A DNA stretch of 64,000 bases from Paenibacillus dendrobii (GCF_009807035.1 NZ_WUBI01000001.1:3008785-3072784), one strand, 5' to 3'; shown: positions 49,885 to 59,521, counted from the stretch's first letter. Program-made: numbers and translations. The notes: a model not told the origin generated them from the sequence alone.

Positions 49885-50547
49885 TCACTTTGGATACGCA
49901 AGCTCCAGCTTCGTCAAATCTCTTTTTTCGCCTACGATTACTAAGATGTCGCCATCTTCCAGACGGTCATCCGCATACGGCGAAATATTCATTTTGTTCC
50001 CCCGTTTGATTGCCATGACGTTGCAGCCAAACCGCGCGCGCACGTCAAGCTCCTTGAGGTTTTTTCCTACCATATCTTGTGAAGCCTTCATTTCAACAAT
50101 GCTGTAATCGTCGGAAATCTCAATGTAATCCAAAATATTAGGAGAGGTCAGATGGTGCGCAACCCGCATACCCATGTCCCGCTCCGGATAAATGACCTTA
50201 TCTGCCCCGATTTTATTCAACACTTTCCCGTGAAGCTCATTCTGCGCTTTGACGATAATCGTTCCCACGCCGATATCCTTCAAAATAAGCGTCGTCAAAA
50301 TGCTGGACTGGATATCTTCGCCTATAGCGACTACCACAACATCAAAATTCCGGATGCCTAGCGCTCGCAGTGCTTCTTCGTCCGTGGAATCGGCCGATAC
50401 GGCATGCGTTACAATATTGGAAACCGCCTGGGTACGCTGTTCATCTGAATCAATTGCCAAAACATCAAAACCCATCTCGCTGAGTGCATTGGCTACACTA
50501 AATCCGAAGCGCCCCATACCTATGACGGCGTACTGCTTTTTCGCCAT
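49885..50547 (-). CDS. ktrA: K+ uptake gating protein, KtrA/KtrC type
   Basis: A 220-residue RCK protein: N-terminal Rossmann domain with GMGRFGFSVANAL (residues ~10-22) for ATP/ADP or NAD and a C-terminal RCK_C domain (~135-220, MVGKNLKELDVRARFG) that in KtrA/C binds c-di-AMP. It forms an octamer ring that gates the KtrB/KtrD membrane subunit, not encoded here. Which of KtrA or KtrC it equals cannot be settled without the partner. Confidence 0.9.
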   Translation of the reverse strand: MAKKQYAVIGMGRFGFSVANALSEMGFDVLAIDSDEQRTQAVSNIVTHAVSADSTDEEALRALGIRNFDVVVVAIGEDIQSSILTTLILKDIGVGTIIVKAQNELHGKVLNKIGADKVIYPERDMGMRVAHHLTSPNILDYIEISDDYSIVEMKASQDMVGKNLKELDVRARFGCNVMAIKRGNKMNISPYADDRLEDGDILVIVGEKRDLTKLELAYPK

Positions 50548-50676
50548 TTGTTAACCCCCCGGGTTATAGAAGTCTATCCTGATTATTATATCACAGAGCT
50601 CGAAAAACTTGAATTTTGGCGCGATGCTCGGGGAACATTATGTTTGTACCATGATTCTTTGGATGGAGGGAAAATA

Positions 50677-50910
50677 ATGCCTATAACACTTGATTTGCGC
50701 CAGGCCATTATTCATAAGGTTCATGGCAGCGATGACGCAGGTCTCCGCGAAATGATCGAGGGCTCGGTGGACGGACCGGAGCAGGCCCTGCCAGGACTCG
50801 GCGTTATTTTTGAAATGATTTGGAAGAACATAGATAAAACCAAGCAAGATGAACTGGTCCATATCGTGCAGGAGCATTTGAAGACCGTGACTCCGGGTCC
50901 GCTGACCTAA
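50677..50910 (+). CDS. sspI: Small acid-soluble spore protein SspI
   Basis: A 77-residue minor SASP: MPITLDLRQAIIHKVHGSDD... with GLREMIEGSVDGPEQALPGLGVIFEMIW, the SspI pattern. It is a forespore (sigma-G) protein of unknown role. Start has GGAGGG. It is read opposite to the K+ gating gene; in B. subtilis too sspI adjoins the ysgA methyltransferase, which supports orthology. Closed by a bidirectional terminator. Confidence 0.93.
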   Translation: MPITLDLRQAIIHKVHGSDDAGLREMIEGSVDGPEQALPGLGVIFEMIWKNIDKTKQDELVHIVQEHLKTVTPGPLT

Positions 50911-50929
50911 ATCCCTGAAACGCAAAACG

Positions 50930-50961
50930 AAAAACCCTCCGCGAAGCCGCGGGGGGTTTTT
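50930..50961. terminator. Bidirectional terminator after sspI
   Basis: AAAACCCTCCGCG and CGCGGGGGGTTTTT pair around AAGC, between sspI and convergent prfC. Confidence 0.85.
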
Positions 50962-50976
50962 GATAATGAACAAGAC

Positions 50977-52560
50977 TTAAGGTGCCGTATCCAGGAACTT
51001 GGCGTTCGGATTCTTTTCCATCGCTGTACGCATCGCATATTCGTTTTCGAACAGGACAACGTAGTTGCCTTTCTTATCCTTCACAAGCGTCGAATTGATC
51101 CGGAATTTGCTTGGATCGATATCCTTGTCGATGATCCAGCGCGCAAACTGGTATGGCATCCGCTGAAGCTGCACATCGACGCCATATTCGCCTTTCATCC
51201 GGTATTCAAATACCTCGAACTGGAGCTGGCCTACAACGCCGAGAATCGTATCATCGAAGCTGACGGTACGGAACACTTGAATGGTGCCTTCCTCTGTCAG
51301 CTGATCAATCCCCTTTTGGTACTGTTTATGCTTAAGGGCATTTTTAACGGTTACCTTCGCGAAAATTTCAGGAGAGAACGTCGGCATCTCATCGAATACC
51401 ACTTCACTACCCTGGCTCAGCGAATCCCCGATTCGGAAAATGCCCGGGTCAAACAGACCGATAATATCGCCCGGATACGCTTCCTCGACGATATCTCTGT
51501 CCTGTGCCAGGAACTGCTGCGGCTGCGACAGCTTGATATCCTTGCCCGCACGTACATGCTTAACGCTCATGCCACGTTGGAATTTTCCCGATACGATCCG
51601 CATGAAGGCGATCCGGTCGCGGTGGGCAGGGTTCATGTTCGCCTGGATTTTAAATACATAGCCGGAGAACTTCTCATCCGAAGGCTCAATCACGCCTGCA
51701 GTACTGCTCCGCGGCTGCGGCTTCGGTGCAAGCTGCAAGAAGTTCTCAAGGAACGTTTGCACACCGAAGTTGTTGATGGCGCTTCCGAAGAACACTGGCG
51801 TTAGCTCACCTTTGAGGACCTTATCCATATCAAAAGGGTCGCCGGCAACGTCCAAGAGTTCAAGATCTTGGCACAGCTGGTCATGCAGATACTCCCCTGC
51901 CATGTCGCGAATGATCGAATCATTGTAGTCTTCGACCTTTTGCACTTGAATCGTGGAGTGGTCGTTCCCCTGGAACAGCTCCACCTGATTCTTCATCCGG
52001 TCATATACGCCGCACAGATCGCGTCCGGTACCGATCGGCCAGTTCATAGGCACGGAGCGGATCCCGAGCACTTGCTCGAGCTCCTCCATCAGCTCAAACG
52101 GGTTGCGACCTTCCCGGTCCAATTTGTTAATGAACGTGAAGATCGGTATTCCGCGCTTCGCACATACCTGGAACAGCTTGATCGTCTGTGCTTCGACGCC
52201 TTTGGCCACGTCAATCAACATGACTGCGCTGTCGGCAGCCGTCAACGTACGGTAAGTATCCTCACTGAAATCTTGGTGACCCGGTGTATCCAGAATGTTA
52301 ATGCGATGTCCCATATAGTCAAATTGCATCACGGAAGAGGTTACCGAAATCCCCCGCTGTTTTTCAATTTCCATCCAGTCACTGGTTGCATGCTTGCTGG
52401 CTTTACGGGCTTTCACTGTACCGGCTAACCGGATGGCTCCCCCGAACAGCAGCAGCTTTTCCGTCAATGTCGTTTTACCCGCATCCGGGTGGGAAATGAT
52501 GGCGAATGTTCTCCGCTTTTCAACTTCCTGCTGCAAGGCCTGATCTATCCCTTTACTCAT
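50977..52560 (-). CDS. prfC: Peptide chain release factor 3
   Basis: A 527-residue translational GTPase. G1 is SHPDAGKTTLTEKLL (residues ~20-34), G2 region EKQRGISVTSSV, G3 DTPGHQDFSEDT, G4 NKLDREG. RF3 removes RF1/RF2 from the ribosome after peptide release. It is not universal in Firmicutes, so presence is a modest marker. Start at 52560 follows GAAGGGAATAG; the frame from 52608 lacks support. Monocistronic. Confidence 0.95.
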   Translation of the reverse strand: MSKGIDQALQQEVEKRRTFAIISHPDAGKTTLTEKLLLFGGAIRLAGTVKARKASKHATSDWMEIEKQRGISVTSSVMQFDYMGHRINILDTPGHQDFSEDTYRTLTAADSAVMLIDVAKGVEAQTIKLFQVCAKRGIPIFTFINKLDREGRNPFELMEELEQVLGIRSVPMNWPIGTGRDLCGVYDRMKNQVELFQGNDHSTIQVQKVEDYNDSIIRDMAGEYLHDQLCQDLELLDVAGDPFDMDKVLKGELTPVFFGSAINNFGVQTFLENFLQLAPKPQPRSSTAGVIEPSDEKFSGYVFKIQANMNPAHRDRIAFMRIVSGKFQRGMSVKHVRAGKDIKLSQPQQFLAQDRDIVEEAYPGDIIGLFDPGIFRIGDSLSQGSEVVFDEMPTFSPEIFAKVTVKNALKHKQYQKGIDQLTEEGTIQVFRTVSFDDTILGVVGQLQFEVFEYRMKGEYGVDVQLQRMPYQFARWIIDKDIDPSKFRINSTLVKDKKGNYVVLFENEYAMRTAMEKNPNAKFLDTAP

Positions 52561-52665
52561 TTCACTATTCCCTTCATCACTAAAGTCATGTCTATTATTG
52601 TACCACATTCCCTACGCAAATCACCCCCATGCATGATCTGCATGAGGATGATATTTTACAAATAT

Positions 52666-54216
52666 TTATTTACTCAGCTGCCACACGACGTTATCTTCAT
52701 CCTGACCGTTGACAGGCCACCAATGGAAGCCATCTTCTGCAAGCAATTGATCGGCCTCTTTCGGCCCCCAGGAACCCGCAGGATAGTGGCAAGGGCCTTC
52801 GGCATCCTGTTTCCAGGCTTGCGCAATGCGGTCTACGAACGACCAAGCAGAGGCAACCTCATCCCACCGCGTAAAGTATGTCGAATCTCCGCGTGCCGCA
52901 TCGTGCAGCAGACGCTCATACGCTTCAGGCGAGTTGATCCCCACCATGCAACTTTGGCAGAAATCCATCGCAAGCGGTTCGATTTCGGACTCCGATCCCG
53001 GTTTCTTCGCATTAATCTTGACATAGATGCCTTCCATTGGGTTCACCCGAATGACCAGCAGGTTCGGTTCAAGTTTATGTTTTTGTCCGAGATATACATT
53101 ATTCGGCATGCCTTTGAACTCAACCACGATTTCCGTCGTCTTGACCGGCAGTCTCTTGCCAGTCCGGATATAGAAAGGTACGCCTGCCCAGCGGAAGTTA
53201 TCCACGAATACACGGGCCATAAAATACGTTTCCGTATTGGAGTTCGGATCCACTTTATCTTCATCGCGGTAAGCCGGTAAATCGCGACCACGCGAGCTAC
53301 CCTGCACATACTGTCCACGGACGACGTTCTTCTTCACTTCTTCCGCGTTGGCGTAAGGACGGAGCGAACGGAGTACTTTCACCTTCTCATCCCGGATATC
53401 TTCCGGAAGCAGACGGCTCGGTGGCTCCATGGCGACCATCGTGAGCATTTGCAGCATATGGTTTTGTCCCATGTCCCGCAGCGCTCCAGCATGATCATAG
53501 TAGCCTCCGCGTTCTTCGACACCGACGGTTTCGCCGAGGGTAATTTGAATGTTCGCAATATGCTTATTGTTCCAGAGCGGTTCAAAAAATGCATTCGCAA
53601 AGCGAATGACTTCAATATTCTGTACCATTTCCTTACCGAGGTAATGGTCGATCCGGTAAATCTCTTCTTCCCTGAATACTTGGCGAATTTGCTCGTTAAG
53701 TTCTTCAGCCGATTTAAGATCGTAACCGAAAGGCTTCTCGATGACGAGACGCTGCCAGCCGGCTCCTTCCAGCATGCCTCCCTCTTTCAGGTTGAAGGAC
53801 ACGCTGCCAAAGAGTTCAGGGGCAAGTGCCAAGTAGAAAATACGGTTGCCCGGGATATGGAAACGTTCTTCCAGAGCTACCGTTTGTTCATTCAGCTCAC
53901 GGAATCCGTCGACATTGTTGATATCCAGGGATTTATATTCAAAATGCTGTGCAAAGGATTTAAAGTCTTCGTTATCTTCCGCTTTGTACCGGCAAAATTC
54001 CTGAATGGAATTGTAAATATCCTCACGGAATTCTTCCTGTGTGCGCGGACGGCGGGCTACGCCGATCACGGCAAAGTCCTCAGCCAATTTTCCTTCACGG
54101 TATAAACTATAGATTGCCGGGAACAACTTGCGTTTAGCCAAATCTCCGGTTGCCCCAAAAATAAAAAATACAGCGCCTGGTGTCGGTAACATTTCTAAAT
54201 TTTGATTTTCAGCCAT
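52666..54216 (-). CDS. zwf: Glucose-6-phosphate 1-dehydrogenase
   Basis: A 516-residue enzyme opening the pentose phosphate pathway. NADP-binding FIFGATGDLAKRKLFPA (residues ~18-34) and catalytic RIDHYLGKEMVQN (~195-207) are intact. Length is slightly above average from a C-terminal tail (..YPAGSWGPKEADQLLAEDG). Start at 54216 chosen over 54225 for spacing to AGGAAAG. No gnd or pgl gene is adjacent. Confidence 0.96.
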   Translation of the reverse strand: MAENQNLEMLPTPGAVFFIFGATGDLAKRKLFPAIYSLYREGKLAEDFAVIGVARRPRTQEEFREDIYNSIQEFCRYKAEDNEDFKSFAQHFEYKSLDINNVDGFRELNEQTVALEERFHIPGNRIFYLALAPELFGSVSFNLKEGGMLEGAGWQRLVIEKPFGYDLKSAEELNEQIRQVFREEEIYRIDHYLGKEMVQNIEVIRFANAFFEPLWNNKHIANIQITLGETVGVEERGGYYDHAGALRDMGQNHMLQMLTMVAMEPPSRLLPEDIRDEKVKVLRSLRPYANAEEVKKNVVRGQYVQGSSRGRDLPAYRDEDKVDPNSNTETYFMARVFVDNFRWAGVPFYIRTGKRLPVKTTEIVVEFKGMPNNVYLGQKHKLEPNLLVIRVNPMEGIYVKINAKKPGSESEIEPLAMDFCQSCMVGINSPEAYERLLHDAARGDSTYFTRWDEVASAWSFVDRIAQAWKQDAEGPCHYPAGSWGPKEADQLLAEDGFHWWPVNGQDEDNVVWQLSK

Positions 54217-54304
54217 GGCCCTCATTCTTTCCTATATAGTATAGTGTGTTTTTTTATACAAAAAAGGAATTTAAGCCCGCACTCCTACAGGCTTGTGAAA
54301 ATAA

Positions 54305-54334
54305 TGCTAAAAATGATGTTACGTCATTTTAGCA
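54305..54334. repeat. Inverted repeat upstream of zwf
   Basis: TGCTAAAAATGA pairs with TCATTTTAGCA (one bulge); a further AAAATGATGCTA copy follows at ~54342. Likely a regulator site or leader hairpin of zwf; no T-run. Confidence 0.5.
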
Positions 54335-54415
54335 TATTCATGAAAATGATGCTATTAGTTTTCTTACAAAATTACTCAGATATTATGACCGTTTCTTTAC
54401 ATATGTATCCTCGAA

Positions 54416-55177
54416 TTAATATTCGATGGTAATCATGGGGAGCCCAATCGTAACGCGGTTTTTCCCGCTCATATCATCCTCATGGACGGCCACTTGCATG
54501 TTCAGCCACGTACCGCCACTTCTGACGCGCGAAGTCAAAGCCGGCACTTGATAAGCATTGCTCACGGTCGTTGCATCCGTATAAGTCTCCATTTGTACAG
54601 CATCCAATTTATGCTTCAAGCTGTCCTCAATCCGATTCATGGTATCTCCAGCATCCGCATTCCCGCTTGTGCTGCCCTGTAAGGAAGCATTCCACGCTGT
54701 ATCAATCCCGGCATCGCGCATTTTCTTGCCATACTCTTCCTGCAAATGGGTCAAACGGCTCCATTCTTCGGGACTCCCAGCTTCCAGTTGAATAATGATA
54801 TAACTCTGGTCAGGGGAAATTTCCTGCCAGTTAAAACGTACGTTTACCGCATTCTTGTCATCTATGGCCCTGTACGTGATGTGACCATTCTCCGTTAGCT
54901 CATTCACAGGCGGCAACTCCAAAGACTCGGAAAGTTTCTTGGCTGCCGCTTCGGCATCCTTATCCCCGTTACTTTCCCACGTTCCCTGCCATTTAACAAC
55001 CACGCGCTGTGGCTGATCCACCATTTGATTTCCGAGGTCAAGCAGGGTTTGCAGCTCGCTTGCTTCCTTGGCTTCCGCTATCGTTATGCCATTCCAGAAT
55101 TGAACCCACATATATCCCAAAACGGTCACGCAAACCAGACCCGCACCCATCCATTTAGCAGCTGCTTTCATCCCCAT
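54416..55177 (-). CDS. ywmB: YwmB family protein
   Basis: A 253-residue secreted or anchored protein with an N-terminal hydrophobic segment (MGAGLVCVTVLGYMWVQFW, ~8-28) and a YwmB (TATA-box-binding-like fold) domain to the end. In B. subtilis ywmB lies near murAA and spoIID; function is unknown. Start 55177 or 55171 both fit AGGGGG. It faces away from the Tyr/Gly-rich gene and converges on none. Confidence 0.83.
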   Translation of the reverse strand: MGMKAAAKWMGAGLVCVTVLGYMWVQFWNGITIAEAKEASELQTLLDLGNQMVDQPQRVVVKWQGTWESNGDKDAEAAAKKLSESLELPPVNELTENGHITYRAIDDKNAVNVRFNWQEISPDQSYIIIQLEAGSPEEWSRLTHLQEEYGKKMRDAGIDTAWNASLQGSTSGNADAGDTMNRIEDSLKHKLDAVQMETYTDATTVSNAYQVPALTSRVRSGGTWLNMQVAVHEDDMSGKNRVTIGLPMITIEY

Positions 55178-55273
55178 TCATCCCCCTGTCCAAACTATCA
55201 ATCTACTAAAAAGGATGTCCAAGTTCAGAGATTTCTATACCTTACGAGGAAGAGGATAAATGGGTGAATAACC

Positions 55274-55693
55274 ATGGCGCGTCAGCCTACATCTGAATAC
55301 ATTGTTAACAAAATAGAAGAGGGAGGATTGACCTTTTACATGATCCCGATATACCCCCTTTCAGAGGAAACGATCCTTCAGCACCGTGGCAGAATGGTGC
55401 TGGCATGTATGCATGACGGCAGAACTTATATTGGAAAATTAACGCATTGTAAGGATGGTCAAATCATATTGGATGGTGAGGAAGAAACAGCCCTTCATGC
55501 AGCAAACGTAAAATCGCCTAAAAAACGTCCGAACGCCGCCAAAACGAAAAAGCCTGCCCCCAAAGCGCAAGTCCGCGGCTTCTATCCGTCGTATGGTTAC
55601 GGCTACGGGTACCCTTCTTATGGCTATGGATACGGTTCTGGAGCCGGCCTTGCCCTAAGCCTTGGCTTGCTTGCGCTGCTCTTTCTGATTTAG
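55274..55693 (+). CDS. Hypothetical protein with Tyr/Gly repeats and membrane tail
   Basis: 139 residues: a compact N-terminal domain of ~75 (MARQPTSEYIVNKIEEGGL..., with RGRMVLACMHDGRTYIGKLTH, an SH3-like strand set), a basic Lys/Pro linker, a Tyr-Gly stretch (GYGYGYPSYGYGYG, ~108-121) and a C-terminal membrane segment (ALSLGLLALLFLI). GY repeats recall spore coat or surface proteins. Start has AAGAGGATAAATGGG. No family recognised; divergent from ywmB. Confidence 0.6.
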   Translation: MARQPTSEYIVNKIEEGGLTFYMIPIYPLSEETILQHRGRMVLACMHDGRTYIGKLTHCKDGQIILDGEEETALHAANVKSPKKRPNAAKTKKPAPKAQVRGFYPSYGYGYGYPSYGYGYGSGAGLALSLGLLALLFLI

Positions 55694-55697
55694 GAAA

Positions 55698-55771
55698 ATA
55701 AAATGCACCCGAAGCTGTCACAGCCAGGTACCTGTAAAGGTCCTTGACTGTTCACGCAAGGGTGCATTTTT
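55698..55771. terminator. Bidirectional terminator
   Basis: AAAATGCACCC and GGGTGCATTTT form the outer stem, with GGTACC/ACAGCC inner pairing; it separates converging genes. Confidence 0.75.
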
Positions 55772-55795
55772 AAATCCGTACATGGTAATCATTTA

Positions 55796-56452
55796 TTACT
55801 CGGCGAGGCCGTTCTTATATGCATAAATCGCTGCCTGGGTCCGGTCATCCACGCCCAGCTTTGCCAGAATATTCGTGACATGAAACTTAACCGTCTTAAT
55901 ACCGATAATCAGATCATCGGCGATTTCCTGGTTGGACTTGCCTTGAGCGAGCAGGCGCAGCACGTCCATTTCACGCTCGGTAAGCTCCTTATGGGCAGGA
56001 GCTTCCGTCTCAGCATGGCGGAATCTGTTCATCATCTTCGAGGCAACCTGGGATTCCAGAACAGACTGTCCACGAGCTGCCGCTCGGATCGCTTCAGCGA
56101 TTTCGCTTGCTCTGGAGGTTTTCAGCAGATAACTGAAAGCTCCTGCTTCAATTACCGGGTACATCTTCTCATCATCCAGATAACTCGTCAGTACAATGAC
56201 CTTGCACTCCGGATATAGCTTCAGCAGTTGTCGGGTTGCTTCAATCCCGTCCATTCCATCCATAACCAGATCCATCAGAACAACATCGGGCTTATATTCG
56301 CGTGCCAAACGGATGCCTTCCTCGCCGCTGCCGGCCTCACCCACGACTTCAATCCCATCCTCCGTTCCGAGAACGGCGGCAAGTCCAATGCGGACCATCT
56401 CATGATCATCCACGAGAAGTACCTTAATGGCCGGTTTTTCCATGTCCTCCAT
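55796..56452 (-). CDS. liaR: Response regulator LiaR
   Basis: A 218-residue NarL-type regulator. Receiver: DDHEMVRIGLAAVL with phosphoacceptor Asp in VVLMDLVMDG; output: LTEREMDVLRLLAQGKSNQEIAD and IGIKTVKFHVTNILAKLGV. LiaR answers cell-wall antibiotics such as bacitracin and daptomycin. Start 56452 has GGAGGCG 11 bases upstream; ATG 56443 is also possible. Overlaps the liaS 3' end by ~29 bases. The pspA/pspC genes just upstream are the likely targets. Confidence 0.93.
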   Translation of the reverse strand: MEDMEKPAIKVLLVDDHEMVRIGLAAVLGTEDGIEVVGEAGSGEEGIRLAREYKPDVVLMDLVMDGMDGIEATRQLLKLYPECKVIVLTSYLDDEKMYPVIEAGAFSYLLKTSRASEIAEAIRAAARGQSVLESQVASKMMNRFRHAETEAPAHKELTEREMDVLRLLAQGKSNQEIADDLIIGIKTVKFHVTNILAKLGVDDRTQAAIYAYKNGLAE

Positions 56453-57509
56453 TTGTCTCTTCGCCTCCCTTGTCTTCATTTACGATCGGAACCGTAATTT
56501 CGATTCGCGTCCCTTTGCCAGGAGCCGTTATGAATTGAATCGAACCGCCAATTTCATTCACTCGTTCCTGCATATTTGAAAGGCCGTAAGAGGCCTGCTT
56601 TTTCTCGTCCAATTCAAAACCCTGACCATCATCACGCAGCATAACCCATACAGTGTCCTGTTTCTGATGAATCCGGATTTCCATTTTTTCCGCCTTGGCG
56701 TGCCTCAGCGTATTCGACATGGCTTCCTGAATGATCCGAAACAGATGATTTTCGATCCCTTTCATCAACTGAATCCCTTCATCCATTTCAAACACGATAT
56801 CCATCGGTACTTTAACCTTAAGCTCTTTAACAAGCTCTTTCAAGCCCTGCTCCAGTGGCTTACCTTCCAAGTATACAGGTCGCAGATGCAGCAGCAGTGC
56901 TCTCATCTCCGACTGCGCCACGGCAGCCATCTCCTCGATCAAGGCAACCTGCCGCTGGGCTTTGTCAAAATCCTTCGCAAGCGTTCGTCCAACAGCCGTC
57001 GCCGTCATCGATATCGCAAACAGCTGCTGGGATACAGCATCATGAAGCTCACGTGCGAGGCGCTGACGCTCCTCTACGATCGCGGATACCCTTGCCTGCT
57101 CGGCAAGCTGCGCGTTATTGGTGGAAAGACGCTGAAGAGAAGTCACCTGCTCCTCCCACTTTTTGCTGATTCGTCCAAGCTGCTCTCCAAGGCGTCCGAC
57201 TTCGTCCACACCAAGTTCAGGTACATCCTTCGACAGATTCCCCTTCTCCCAGGAGAGAAGCGTATCCCGCAGCAACTCCAACCTCCGTTTGGTCCGGTAG
57301 CTTTGGTAAAAGCCATACACCGCTCCAATGCCTACCGGAACGAGAACTAGAGTCGTCATCGCCTGCACCACTCTCTTCCAAGAATCAAACGGTGCTAAAT
57401 AACCATATGTATACAACACATAAAAAATAATAAATAGCAAAATAAAAGAAAGAAGGGCCCCCTCGCCCATGCTCCGGGAGACCATATTCACCGGTTTCTT
57501 TGATTTCAT
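56424..57509 (-). CDS. liaS: Sensor histidine kinase LiaS
   Basis: A 361-residue kinase with two membrane segments (~18-40, ~50-70) and almost no outside loop, an HAMP-like linker, the dimerisation His in ARELHDAVSQQLFAISMTA, and an ATPase domain (GLSNMQERVNEIGG). The lack of an external domain marks an intramembrane-sensing kinase. Start 57509 has AAAGGGGG. It is kept quiet by LiaF. Order liaF-liaS-liaR as in B. subtilis. Confidence 0.94.
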   Translation of the reverse strand: MKSKKPVNMVSRSMGEGALLSFILLFIIFYVLYTYGYLAPFDSWKRVVQAMTTLVLVPVGIGAVYGFYQSYRTKRRLELLRDTLLSWEKGNLSKDVPELGVDEVGRLGEQLGRISKKWEEQVTSLQRLSTNNAQLAEQARVSAIVEERQRLARELHDAVSQQLFAISMTATAVGRTLAKDFDKAQRQVALIEEMAAVAQSEMRALLLHLRPVYLEGKPLEQGLKELVKELKVKVPMDIVFEMDEGIQLMKGIENHLFRIIQEAMSNTLRHAKAEKMEIRIHQKQDTVWVMLRDDGQGFELDEKKQASYGLSNMQERVNEIGGSIQFITAPGKGTRIEITVPIVNEDKGGEETNGGHGKTGH

Positions 57510-57528
57510 GCGAGGAACCCCCTTTTTC

Positions 57529-58176
57529 CTAAGATATGTTAATGTCCAAATCCCCAACGAGATACGAAACGATGAACTTTACCTTTTGATCACTGGTATC
57601 ATAGTTTGGCGACTTCCAGTTCAAGCGGTTCATGATGCCGTTATCCCGGTGCCCGCGAAAATCAATCGAACCAAACATCACAAATGCCTCAATCTCCACG
57701 CCGTAATATTCCGGAACTTGCAGGTCCATATCACCCATGATTCCCTGGAACATCATAACGGTCTGCTTTTCTTCCGGCATGGCCAGCGACAGATCAAGAT
57801 CCGCCTCTCCAAGCACATGCCATACACTCATGCTGCGCATGACCCAAGGCTGCTGATCCCAGTCAAAATGCGAAGAGAAATTCTGCTTTTGAAGGAAACC
57901 TTCCTTAGGCTGCACCTTTTTCGCCTTGATAAAAAAGAAACCCAGCGATAGCAGTGCAATGCCGAGCACCATCATCAGGTGATCCAGCACCAGTAGAATA
58001 GCGCCGACGGCCAGCAAGCGGTAGCCTCTTTTCACCTTTCCGGTGCGGATCGTATAAATGCCCATCAACAAAAACAAGAGTGCGACGATGGTAAAGAAGC
58101 CGACCCACTTGCCGACCAGCATGAGAAGGCCAATGCCGATGAGTATAAGCGCAATAATGCGATTTCTTTTTTCCAT
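57529..58176 (-). CDS. liaF: LiaF, inhibitor of LiaSR
   Basis: A 215-residue protein: four membrane segments in the first ~95 residues and a C-terminal beta-rich domain (SMSVWHVLGEADLDLSLAMP; FVMFGSIDFRGHRDNG; VKFIVSYLVGDLDINIS) of the LiaF/cell-wall-active-antibiotic-response type. It holds LiaS inactive until envelope stress. Start has AAGGAGG. First of the liaFSR unit, with its own promoter (58314-58341). Confidence 0.93.
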   Translation of the reverse strand: MEKRNRIIALILIGIGLLMLVGKWVGFFTIVALLFLLMGIYTIRTGKVKRGYRLLAVGAILLVLDHLMMVLGIALLSLGFFFIKAKKVQPKEGFLQKQNFSSHFDWDQQPWVMRSMSVWHVLGEADLDLSLAMPEEKQTVMMFQGIMGDMDLQVPEYYGVEIEAFVMFGSIDFRGHRDNGIMNRLNWKSPNYDTSDQKVKFIVSYLVGDLDINIS

Positions 58177-58313
58177 GCCGCACCTCCTTGTGATGACTTG
58201 TTACAGGTATAGTAAAGGTTCGAAAAGCCATACGGTGCAATAATCACACCAATATGGCTCTCCTCTTTTTAGATCGACTGAACAAAAGAATTCGCTCTTT
58301 ATTCACTTTTCAT

Positions 58314-58341
58314 AGCATATCATATTGCCCAGTATTGTGAA
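58314..58341 (-). promoter_or_regulatory. Promoter of liaFSR
   Basis: On the minus strand TTCACA, a 16-base spacer and TATGCT. The -35 lies within the inverted repeat AGTATT-CAC-AATACT, a possible operator. It allows liaFSR expression apart from the upstream psp genes. Confidence 0.5.
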
Positions 58342-58344
58342 TAC

Positions 58345-59046
58345 TTATTCTTTCGTTGTTTTCACAGCGTTGCTAGATGGGTTCATTTTGCTTTTTAAAG
58401 CGTTCAGCTGCTCTTCAACCTTCAATTGCTTTTCAGCATCTACCGGACTTGCGAGCGGACTCGCTGTAGGCCGGTAAGGAGCGCGCATAACGTCGGCTTC
58501 AGCTTCCAGCTGCATGATTTTTTCCTCCATACGGTGGAATCCAAGGGAAGCACTGCCGCTTTCGATGGTATGCAGGCTATTGATTTGGGACATTTGCTTT
58601 TTGGCTTTCGCCATTTGAGCGCGAGTCACCAGCTCATTGCGTTTATTGCGCATTTTGTAGAATTCGTCTTTCATGTCATGCAGCTGTTGTACCAGTTCCT
58701 TGGCTTGATTTTCGGACTGTACATGCAGATCGCGGTATTCCGTAATTTTTTGATCGAAGTAGATCTTTTCTTCCAAAAGCTTACGGGCCACTTCTTCCTG
58801 ACCGTTCTTCAGGGCCAGCTCAGCTTGAGACTCGCGCTGTACGGACATTTTCTCGGCTTCTTCCACGCGTTGCTTCATGCGGCGCTCGTTGGCCATTTGC
58901 TTCGCAACAGTCACCTCTGCCTCGTGAATTTCTGCCTCCATATCGCGCAGATACTGGTTCAACATTACGATCGGATCCTCTACTTTATCCAGCAATTCAT
59001 TTACCGACGCCTTTGTCATATCTTTCAATCTTTTAAATACTCCCAT
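58345..59046 (-). CDS. PspA/LiaH-family protein (second copy)
   Basis: A 233-residue coiled-coil protein ([25 protein letters not shown]..., heptads through ~20-190) of the PspA/IM30/LiaH ESCRT-III-like family. Such proteins assemble into rings or rods that shore up leaking membranes. The tail after ~190 is Pro/Ala/Ser rich and divergent. Its stop is followed by the liaF promoter; pspC ends three bases upstream of its start. The other paralogue is at 59522, so two copies lie in one operon. Confidence 0.92.
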   Translation of the reverse strand: MGVFKRLKDMTKASVNELLDKVEDPIVMLNQYLRDMEAEIHEAEVTVAKQMANERRMKQRVEEAEKMSVQRESQAELALKNGQEEVARKLLEEKIYFDQKITEYRDLHVQSENQAKELVQQLHDMKDEFYKMRNKRNELVTRAQMAKAKKQMSQINSLHTIESGSASLGFHRMEEKIMQLEAEADVMRAPYRPTASPLASPVDAEKQLKVEEQLNALKSKMNPSSNAVKTTKE

Positions 59047-59049
59047 GTT

Positions 59050-59517
59050 TTACACTTCTCCCTTCTCATATTTAGACAGTTTTTTCTTCAGATCTTCAAG
59101 CTCTTTCTTCATAGCCTTTTTTTCGATATCTTCCATCATGGCATCCAAGTTGGATGCTTGGGAAGAGAAGCCTCCGGCAGGTCTGCTGCCAAACGACGGG
59201 TCATTATATTTGCTTCTTGGATCAAAGGATGGGCCGCCATAGCCGCCGTTTCCTCCATAAAAGTTGCCGTTGTTCCCAGGCTGACCGCCATGATATCCGC
59301 CTGGTCCAGGACCATATGGATTATAAGGAGGCACAGGCTCTTTCGGAACAACCAGAGATGCGATGAAGTAGATGAACAACGTGGTTCCGCCGGTGAAGAA
59401 AATCGAGATGATGAACAGAATCCGCAGCAGCGTGGAATCAATCCCCATCGTCTCCGACAGTCCGCCGCAAAGCCCTGTGACCATCTTATCCCGCGTCGAA
59501 CGGTAGAGTTTGCTCAT
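59050..59517 (-). CDS. PspC-domain protein with Gly-rich linker and coiled coil
   Basis: 155 residues: a PspC domain (residues ~1-60, KLYRSTRDKMVTGLCGGLSETMG, then membrane segment ILFIISIFFTGGTTLFIYFI), a Gly/Pro/Tyr/Asn-rich linker (~65-115) and a C-terminal helix (MMEDIEKKAMKKELEDLKKKL). PspC proteins sense membrane stress and bind PspA; the helix could dock on the two PspA paralogues either side. Spacing of three and four bases to the neighbours shows tight co-translation. Confidence 0.9.
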   Translation of the reverse strand: MSKLYRSTRDKMVTGLCGGLSETMGIDSTLLRILFIISIFFTGGTTLFIYFIASLVVPKEPVPPYNPYGPGPGGYHGGQPGNNGNFYGGNGGYGGPSFDPRSKYNDPSFGSRPAGGFSSQASNLDAMMEDIEKKAMKKELEDLKKKLSKYEKGEV

Positions 59518-59521
59518 GATG

